Translations under genes and position numbers: made by a program
Notes under the pieces: generated by a model
What the model saw: the letters and a program-made list of their open reading frames with translations, nothing else
The model's database searches: none
What the model was told of the DNA's origin: nothing
Shown here: positions 54,736-61,209 of the stretch, piece after piece
Position numbering within the stretch: the stretch's first letter is position 1
Layout: each line of letters begins with the position of its first letter
From: Archangium violaceum Cb vi76
GTDB lineage: Bacteria; Myxococcota; Myxococcia; Myxococcales; Myxococcaceae
Assembly (NCBI RefSeq): GCF_000733295.1
Contig: NZ_JPMI01000298.1
Coordinates: 25,561 to 89,560 of the forward strand
Length of the DNA stretch: 64,000 nucleotides
Direction: 5' to 3'

Positions 54736-57531
54736 ATGCGCTCCCGTGCTCTTCTCCGCGCGTTCCTCCTCGTGGTCCTGGCCGGAGGCGTGCTCCTGTG
54801 GCCCCGGCCCGGAGTAGCCCAGGGTCTTCCTCCCACTACCGGCGAGCAGCGCGCCGTGGAGGTGGACGTGCACGCCACCGACGCGGGCACCACGCTCTCC
54901 GCCGAGGACGCCCGGCGGTTGGGGCTCGCCACGGATGGGGGCGAGGCCACGCTGATGCCGCCGGTGCTGCTCCAGGAGTCCCCCGCTGCGTACCCCGAGG
55001 GCCTGGAGGGCGTGGACGGCGAGGTGGTGCTGGAACTGCGCGTGGACGAGCAGGGCGGGGTGGTGGAGGTGTACGTCACGGGAGGCACGCGGGAAAAGGC
55101 GCTGGTGGCGTCCGCCGTGGCCGCGGCGAAGGGGCTGCGCTTCTCGCCCGCGACGCTCGGGGGCCAGCCGGTGTCGGTGCGCCTGCCCTTCGTCTACCGC
55201 TTCGAGGCGCCCCTGCCCGAGTCCTTCATGAGCCACCTCGCGGGCATGGTGCGCGCGAAGGGCACGCGCCGGCCGCTCGTGGGCGCGGCCGTCTTCCTCG
55301 ACGGGAGCACCACCCCCGCGGCCACCACGGACTCCGACGGGCGCTTCTCCCTGAAGACGCTTCCCGGAGACCACCGGCTGGAGGTCCGCGCGCCCGGCCA
55401 TGCGCCGGAGCGCTTCGAGGAAGTGCTCGTCCAGGGCGAGACGCTGGAGGTGCTCTACCGGCTGGAGCCCCTGGTGGTGAATCCCTACGAGACGGTGGTG
55501 CGCGACGAGCGCGAGCGCACCGAGGTGTCTCGCATCACCCTGCACGAGCAGGAGCTGCGCGAGGTGCCCGGCACGGTGGGAGATCCGTTCCGCGTGGTGA
55601 TGCTGATGCCGGGCGTGGGCAGCCTCGCCTCGGGCATCTCGTACCCGGTGGTGCGCGGCAGCCAGCCGGCGGCCACCGGCTTCTTCCTGGATGGGGTGCG
55701 CATCCCCATGCTGTACCACCTGCTGCTCGGGCCCGCGGTGGTGCACCCGGACTTCATCGACTCCATCGACTTCTACGTGGGCGTGCCACCAGCGCAGTAC
55801 GGGCGGCTGCTGGGCGGCGCGGTGGAGGGGCGCATCAGCCGGCCCCGCGAGGACCGGCTGCACTACACCGTCTACGCGGACCTGCTCAACAGCGGCGGCT
55901 TCGTCGAGTACCCCTTCGCCTCCACCGGCACCAGCGTCAGCGTGGCGGGCCGGGTGAGCTACGCGGGGCTGGCGATCGTGCCCCTGGCCGAGGCCCTCAA
56001 TCAGGCGGGCTCGGAGTACTCCCGCTCGCGCGCGAGCTTCTGGGACTATCAGGCCCGGGTGGAGCAGAAGCTGGGGCAGGGGCGTTTGCGGCTCTTCGCC
56101 CTGGGCAGCTCCGACGACTTCGGCTCGACGCCCATTCCGGACATGGCCCACAAGGAGGGCTTTGGCGTCCACACCACGTTCCACCGGGTGGATCTGCGCG
56201 GCACGCACCCGCTGGCCGGTGGCGAGGCGGAGCTGGGCGTCACCTGGGGCGTGGATGACTTCGGGTTCATCGGCGAGCGCACCGTGGCGCGTCCCCCGGG
56301 CATCGGGGTGGAGCGCGTGGGCGAGTACACGCTGCGTCAGATGAGCGTCTCCGCCCGGGCGCGCTGGCAGCGGCGCTTCTCCGACTCGCTGGAGCTCTCC
56401 GCGGGCGCGGACGTGGAGCACCGGCGAGCGGCCATCGTCCTCCGGGGTACGGGGCTCGCTCCGGGCCAGCGCGAGGACACACTGAGCGATGATCCCTTCC
56501 AGAGCCCCTCGTCGCTGGCCACCTTCAGTGGTGGGTGGACGCAGCTCGTGTGGAGGCCGTCATCCCCCTGGACGGTGTCGGCGGGCCTGCGCGCGGACGC
56601 CTACCACCTGGTGCCGGGTATCACCCACCCGGCGCTGGAGCCCCGGTTGGCGGTGCGCCATGCGCTCTCGGAGTCCCTCACCCTCAAGGCCGGCGCGGGC
56701 CTCTTCCACCAGCCTCCCACGGTGCTGCTGCACGTGCCCGTGCTGGACACCTCGGGCCTGCGCTACGGGCTCCAGCAGGGCATGCAGGTGGACGTGGGCG
56801 CCGAGTGGAAGCCCGTCCAGGGGTGGGAGGTGGGCGTGGATGTCTTCTACAACCCGCTGCGGCGCACGGTGGAGTTCGACCTCACCGAGGTGGCCCTCGA
56901 GCGCCGCCGGATGGGGCTGATGGGGCCGGACCCGGCCGAGAGTGGCTACGCCTACGGCGCGGAGTTGATGGTGCGCCACCCGCTCGGCGACAACTGGTTC
57001 GGCTGGGTCTCCTACAGCTTCCTGCGCAGCAGGCGTCACCAGCGCTTCGCCCGCTTCGACGCCGAGGGCAACGTGGTGGAGTGGACGCGGGCGTCGCTGC
57101 CCTTCGCCTTCGAGCAGGAGCACGTCCTCAACGCCGCGCTCAGTTACAAGCTCGGCAGGAGCATCACCCTGGGCGCGGTGGTGCACTTCAACACCGGCCG
57201 TCCCGAGTCCGGGGAGATCACCTCCAAGACGATGTCCGCGCGCTTCGACGAGACGGGCAATCCCCTCTGGGTGCGCCAGGACGTGGACCGTGCCGGGCGG
57301 CTGCCTCCCTTCTTCCGCGTGGACTTCCGCGCCGCGAAGAGTTGGGCCCTGGAGGACCTCACGTTGGATGTCTATCTGGACATCCTCAACGTGTCCTTCC
57401 AGAGGGAGATATACGGCTACATGTATGGCTTCTCGGATCCGAAGGAGACGGGCGGCAGGCGCGAGCACGTGCGTGAGCCGGTGACCCTTCCCCTCATCAT
57501 TCCCATGCTCGGCCTGAAGGCGACCTACTGA
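54736..57531 (+). CDS. TonB-dependent receptor with N-terminal TonB C-terminal-like domain
   Basis: 931 residues; ATG 54736 has GGGAGG upstream. After the signal peptide (1-29), residues about 85-160 match a TonB_C-like domain (EVVLELRVDEQGGVVEVYV, RFSPATLGGQPVSVRLPF), normally found in TonB itself. A carboxypeptidase-regulatory-like domain (about 170-245), a plug (VVRGSQPAATGFFLDGVRIP) and a beta-barrel ending in a C-terminal aromatic-type strand (MLGLKATY) follow. It is an outer-membrane importer for an unknown ligand. A lipoprotein gene starts one base after the stop, so the pair is likely a transport unit. Confidence 0.88.
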   Translation: MRSRALLRAFLLVVLAGGVLLWPRPGVAQGLPPTTGEQRAVEVDVHATDAGTTLSAEDARRLGLATDGGEATLMPPVLLQESPAAYPEGLEGVDGEVVLELRVDEQGGVVEVYVTGGTREKALVASAVAAAKGLRFSPATLGGQPVSVRLPFVYRFEAPLPESFMSHLAGMVRAKGTRRPLVGAAVFLDGSTTPAATTDSDGRFSLKTLPGDHRLEVRAPGHAPERFEEVLVQGETLEVLYRLEPLVVNPYETVVRDERERTEVSRITLHEQELREVPGTVGDPFRVVMLMPGVGSLASGISYPVVRGSQPAATGFFLDGVRIPMLYHLLLGPAVVHPDFIDSIDFYVGVPPAQYGRLLGGAVEGRISRPREDRLHYTVYADLLNSGGFVEYPFASTGTSVSVAGRVSYAGLAIVPLAEALNQAGSEYSRSRASFWDYQARVEQKLGQGRLRLFALGSSDDFGSTPIPDMAHKEGFGVHTTFHRVDLRGTHPLAGGEAELGVTWGVDDFGFIGERTVARPPGIGVERVGEYTLRQMSVSARARWQRRFSDSLELSAGADVEHRRAAIVLRGTGLAPGQREDTLSDDPFQSPSSLATFSGGWTQLVWRPSSPWTVSAGLRADAYHLVPGITHPALEPRLAVRHALSESLTLKAGAGLFHQPPTVLLHVPVLDTSGLRYGLQQGMQVDVGAEWKPVQGWEVGVDVFYNPLRRTVEFDLTEVALERRRMGLMGPDPAESGYAYGAELMVRHPLGDNWFGWVSYSFLRSRRHQRFARFDAEGNVVEWTRASLPFAFEQEHVLNAALSYKLGRSITLGAVVHFNTGRPESGEITSKTMSARFDETGNPLWVRQDVDRAGRLPPFFRVDFRAAKSWALEDLTLDVYLDILNVSFQREIYGYMYGFSDPKETGGRREHVREPVTLPLIIPMLGLKATY

Positions 57532-57532
57532 C

Positions 57533-58849
57533 ATGCGCTCTTCCTTCCGCCACCTCCTTCCCCTCGCCGCGTTGCTCGCCGGGTGCCAGCTGTACCCGGA
57601 GGATCCGCTCTTCGCCTACGGGCAGATGTCGCGCGCGGATGGCACGCCTGCCTCGGGTGCCACGCTCTCCTTCGAGCGGGCGCTCTCGTACCGGCCGGGG
57701 CCATACCCCACGCTGATCCCCCCGGACTTCTCCCCGCACGCCACCGCCACCACGAGAGCGGACGGGGCCTACATCCTGGAGCTGGTCGCGGGCGCCACCG
57801 TCGAGCGTGTCATGACCGAGGCGGGGCCCGACTTACGCCTCTACCGCTTCCGCGCCGTCTCGCCGGTGGAGGAGGGCCGGGCCGCCATCCTCTCGTTCTT
57901 GCTCCTGGGCGGGGATGTGGAGCTTCCGCCTCTGCGGCCCTGGGTGGCGGACCTGTCCGTGGGGGAGGGCGCCGAGGGCCGTCCCTCGGTGTCCTTCGCG
58001 CCCATGCCGCTCCGGCCGGAGCCTCCGCCCACCGGGACGTGGCAGTCCTCCTCGCACCCGCAGACGGGCGAGCCCATCTACGACTTAGGCACGATCCCCC
58101 ATCCCGTGGTGCAACTCGTCCACGGGGGCGCGGTGCTCTGGCAGGAGGAAGTGGAGGGCTCGCCCTGGACGGTGGCCCCCTGGCTGCGTGAGGACTTCGA
58201 GGGGCTCGAGGTGATGGTGCGCGCGCAGACGACGGGGGACTGGAGGTTCACGCCGCTCGGGGGAAGGGGCAGCTCGCTGGGATACCGGTTGGAGTGGCGC
58301 AGCGAGCGCCTGCCCATGCCGGGGGCCGGGTTGCGTCCCGTCAGCCGGGGCGCTTCGTGCGAGCCCCTGCCCGCGGGCGCCACGGTGTGCCCGTGGACCG
58401 ATGGGCAGCTCGCCTCGGTGAAGCTCCCGCTCGTCTCCACCCAGCCCGAGAAGTGGCCGGAGGAGCTACGCCTCACCTTGGCGGCTCCGGCCCGCCCGTC
58501 CCGCATCGTCCTTCGGGGGCTGGCCGCCGATTACTTCAACAGCCCGGTGAAGCGGTTGTTCATCGAGGGCAGCGAGGATGGCGAGCGGTGGGTGTCCCTC
58601 GGTGAGGTGGTCCGCCCCGCGCTGGACGGCGTGGAGCGGGCCGGCTATCGGGATCACCGGGAGGTGGATTGGGCCGGGGACAATCCGTTGGATCCGGCGC
58701 TTCAGGTGGACCTGGCGGCCAATCTCTACCTGGAGGGGGCGCTGCGCACGGAGGTGGCGGTGCGTCACGTGCGCCTGCGGGGTGTGCTCGCGGGGAGCAC
58801 CCGCCCCATCGAGCTCAAGGCCCTTCGGGAAGTGTCCCTCTTCGAGTAG
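57533..58849 (+). CDS. Lipoprotein, partner of the TonB-dependent receptor
   Basis: 438 residues with a lipobox (LLAGCQ, Cys18 region). It starts one base after the receptor's stop codon. An N-terminal Ig-like/carboxypeptidase-regulatory domain (about 30-130) precedes a beta-rich body with a discoidin-like segment near 310-438 (RLFIEGSEDGERWVSLGE). No enzyme motif was seen. A surface-exposed lipoprotein that captures ligand for the receptor, or stabilises it, is the simplest idea, as in SusD-like systems, although it does not resemble SusD itself. Confidence 0.75.
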   Translation: MRSSFRHLLPLAALLAGCQLYPEDPLFAYGQMSRADGTPASGATLSFERALSYRPGPYPTLIPPDFSPHATATTRADGAYILELVAGATVERVMTEAGPDLRLYRFRAVSPVEEGRAAILSFLLLGGDVELPPLRPWVADLSVGEGAEGRPSVSFAPMPLRPEPPPTGTWQSSSHPQTGEPIYDLGTIPHPVVQLVHGGAVLWQEEVEGSPWTVAPWLREDFEGLEVMVRAQTTGDWRFTPLGGRGSSLGYRLEWRSERLPMPGAGLRPVSRGASCEPLPAGATVCPWTDGQLASVKLPLVSTQPEKWPEELRLTLAAPARPSRIVLRGLAADYFNSPVKRLFIEGSEDGERWVSLGEVVRPALDGVERAGYRDHREVDWAGDNPLDPALQVDLAANLYLEGALRTEVAVRHVRLRGVLAGSTRPIELKALREVSLFE

Positions 58850-58852
58850 GCG

Positions 58853-59572
58853 CTACCAGATACCCGGCACGAGCCGGTAGCGCGTCCGCTGCGTGTATTC
58901 GGTGTAGCCGGGCAGCTCGCGCTGGAGGGTGCGGTCCTCGAGCGCGGTGCGGAGGATGAACGCGGCCATGGCGATGCTGGCGGGCACGTACGCCCACAGC
59001 GAGCCGAAGACGAGCGGCCAGGCCACCAGCATCATCAGGAGCCCGACGTACATGGGGTGGCGCACGAAGCGGTAGGGGCCCGTGGTGATGACCCGGTGGT
59101 CGCGGTCCTTCTGCACGCGCACCGTCGACTCCAGATGCGGGTTGGCGGCGAAGGACCACAGGATGGGGACCTGTCCCAGCACGTGCAGCAGCACACCCGC
59201 GGGCATGCACCACGCGGGCAGCGCGGACCAGCCGTAGCGCCCGGTGTCGAGCCCCGCCACCACCGTCATCGTCAGCAGCATGGCCAGGTAGGTGTGGGTG
59301 ATGCGCCGGTCGAACGGCTTGGTGTCCTCGCGCTCCTTCCACCGCTCCTGGTTCAACACGGGGTTGAGCACGCGCGTGCCATAGGCGTTGGCCGCGAGGC
59401 TGAAGACGATGAGTCCCGCGAACACCCAACCCTCCTTCCAGTCGAGCCGGCCCGCGGAGAGGAAGAGCAGCGCGCCCATGGCGAGCAGGCTGAGGGTCAC
59501 CAGCAAGGACTGGGGCAGGGCTCTCTTCTTGGCGGTGGCGACTTCAGGGGGAATCGCGGGGTTTTGCTGCAT
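58853..59572 (-). CDS. Isoprenylcysteine carboxyl methyltransferase-family membrane protein
   Basis: 239 residues; ATG 59572 has GGAG eight bases upstream. About five membrane helices. The ICMT/phospholipid-methyltransferase signature is TTGPYRFVRHPMYVGLLMM (about 160-180), preceded by RVQKDRDHRVI and followed near the end by LEDRTLQRELPGYTEY. Members transfer a methyl group from S-adenosylmethionine to membrane substrates; the substrate here is unknown. It is convergent with the lipoprotein gene (3-bp gap). Confidence 0.82.
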   Translation of the reverse strand: MQQNPAIPPEVATAKKRALPQSLLVTLSLLAMGALLFLSAGRLDWKEGWVFAGLIVFSLAANAYGTRVLNPVLNQERWKEREDTKPFDRRITHTYLAMLLTMTVVAGLDTGRYGWSALPAWCMPAGVLLHVLGQVPILWSFAANPHLESTVRVQKDRDHRVITTGPYRFVRHPMYVGLLMMLVAWPLVFGSLWAYVPASIAMAAFILRTALEDRTLQRELPGYTEYTQRTRYRLVPGIW

Positions 59573-59705
59573 GACGGCTTCTCCTGGGAAGGCGCGCATC
59601 ATGTCCGAGGAGGCCACGCGAGTGGGAGTGCTCGTCCCGTCATGAAGGTGGGCCCGCTCGGATGGGGAGCGGGCGACCGGGCCGGCAGGAGGAGCGCCAG
59701 GGCAC

Positions 59706-60383
59706 TCAGGGCTTCTTGGTCGGAGGGGTGCCCTTCTTCTTCGGCTTTGGAGTGGGCGCCGGCTCGTCTTCGTGGCGCAGGTTCTTCTCGTCCACCTTGG
59801 TGAAACCCGCGGGGAACTGGACGAACGCATCCTCCACCGGGCCTTCCCGGAGGTCGCGCAGCTCGATGCCCTCGCCCTTCTCCAGGGTGAGCCGCACCAG
59901 GGTGCTGAGCTTCGGATCCACCCAGAGCGTCGCGGTGTACGTCGTCTGGTCCCGGTTGGTCTGGACGAGCCGCCACTTCACGGTCGGACGCCCCACGGCC
60001 GTTTCCTCACCCTCGCGGGTGCACTTCAGGGTGGGCTCCTTGCCGCAAGGATTACCGCTCGCATCGGTCAGGATGAGGGACAGGGGGAAATCCAGACTCC
60101 GGGTGAAGGCGCTCTCGATGGCCACCTTCTCCGGCGGGATGAGGATCCACGTCTTGCCCTGACTGAAGTCCAGGAGGATGCCCCCGAGCTCGTCGCCCGA
60201 GCGGAAGTTCATCATGTCCCCGCGCACGGTGAGCCGCTGCTTGCTGGGCATGTCCTTGCCGCCCGGGGCGATGTTCACGAGGGTGGCGGTGAAGCTCCGC
60301 ATGCTGGCTGCCTCCGGTGTCTGGGCGAGCGCCAGGGGCGCGGTGAAGAGGATGGCTCCGGACAACCAGTACATCGAACGCAT
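59706..60383 (-). CDS. Exported beta-rich protein, outer-membrane lipoprotein-sorting (LolA-like) or DUF4412 type
   Basis: 225 residues. ATG 60383 is chosen because GGGAG lies just upstream; it begins a signal peptide ending in LFTAPLALAQ. The body is a beta-strand-rich fold with MMNFRSGDELGGILLDFSQG, the pattern of proteins that report on bound lipid, then TLWVDPKLSTLVRLTLEKGEG. The C-terminus is Lys/Pro-rich (PTPKPKKKGTPPTKKP) and probably disordered. The assignment is tentative. It is co-directional with the lytic-transglycosylase-like gene upstream, 13 bp away. Confidence 0.6.
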   Translation of the reverse strand: MRSMYWLSGAILFTAPLALAQTPEAASMRSFTATLVNIAPGGKDMPSKQRLTVRGDMMNFRSGDELGGILLDFSQGKTWILIPPEKVAIESAFTRSLDFPLSLILTDASGNPCGKEPTLKCTREGEETAVGRPTVKWRLVQTNRDQTTYTATLWVDPKLSTLVRLTLEKGEGIELRDLREGPVEDAFVQFPAGFTKVDEKNLRHEDEPAPTPKPKKKGTPPTKKP

Positions 60384-60396
60384 GATGTCTCCCATG

Positions 60397-61128
60397 TCAG
60401 TCCTTGAAGTCCGCTCGGGTCCAGGTGCGCTCGGCGAGCCGCTGTTTGACGAGCTTGATGTACGGCTTCGCGCCGCTGTAGGTCACGTTCTCGTCCCCGT
60501 CGTACCAGTCACCCGAGAACCAGGCGCCGATGCAGCCCCACTCGTCGCCCTTGTCGTAGCCGCCCTGCTTGTAGGGGCTGTTCATCCAGGTGAAATCGCC
60601 CTCGTAGCAGGCGCGCCGCCAGGCCAGCGCGTAGTCCACGCCGTAGGCCGTGCTGTCCTTCGTATAGGGGTGGGTGCCCGCGTGCACCGAGCTCCGCACC
60701 TGCATGATGCCGAAGGTGGACCAGTCTTCTCCCACTTCGTCCTGCCGCCACCCGCTCTCCAGCACCGCCACCGCGCGGACGATGTCCTCGTCCAGGCCCC
60801 ACTTGCAGGCGCCCCACTGGATGATCTCATCCGTGGTGCCGGTGAAGTCGCCGTCGATCCTCCAGGCGTACTGGGAGTTGAACTCGTCGCTGGCCCCGTC
60901 GATGCGGACGCCGGACTTGCCCCGCGTCTGGTTTGCCGTGGCGTTTCCGGGACGAGGCTCCCACGAGGAGCGCCGCACCCGGGTGGCGCACTCGGCCGCG
61001 GAGGGCAGGGGAGTGCCGGGTGGCAGCGTGGCGAAGTAGCCCTCCACCGCCGGGCCTTCACCTCCACAGGCTTGCAGCAACGCGAACAGCACTACCACCG
61101 ACACGGTGACCGGACGAGCAGGGCCCAT
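60397..61128 (-). CDS. Lytic-transglycosylase-like (SLT) lipoprotein
   Basis: 243 residues. A lipobox (LLQACGG, Cys21) marks a lipoprotein. The SLT-type core has the catalytic Glu124 in VAVLESGWRQD, then TFGIMQVRSS (the GLMQ-like motif), and an aromatic-rich C-terminal part (GAWFSGDWYDGD). Such enzymes cut the glycan strands of peptidoglycan without water, in remodelling or prey lysis. The ATG at 61128 gives the signal sequence. It probably shares a transcript with the exported protein downstream. Confidence 0.78.
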   Translation of the reverse strand: MGPARPVTVSVVVLFALLQACGGEGPAVEGYFATLPPGTPLPSAAECATRVRRSSWEPRPGNATANQTRGKSGVRIDGASDEFNSQYAWRIDGDFTGTTDEIIQWGACKWGLDEDIVRAVAVLESGWRQDEVGEDWSTFGIMQVRSSVHAGTHPYTKDSTAYGVDYALAWRRACYEGDFTWMNSPYKQGGYDKGDEWGCIGAWFSGDWYDGDENVTYSGAKPYIKLVKQRLAERTWTRADFKD

Positions 61129-61209
61129 GGCCCCATCATACCCGGTCACCTCCCGGGTTGCAGACAGGCGCACTCGAGCGGCAGTCGCGCCACTGGCGAA
61201 CCGACACGC

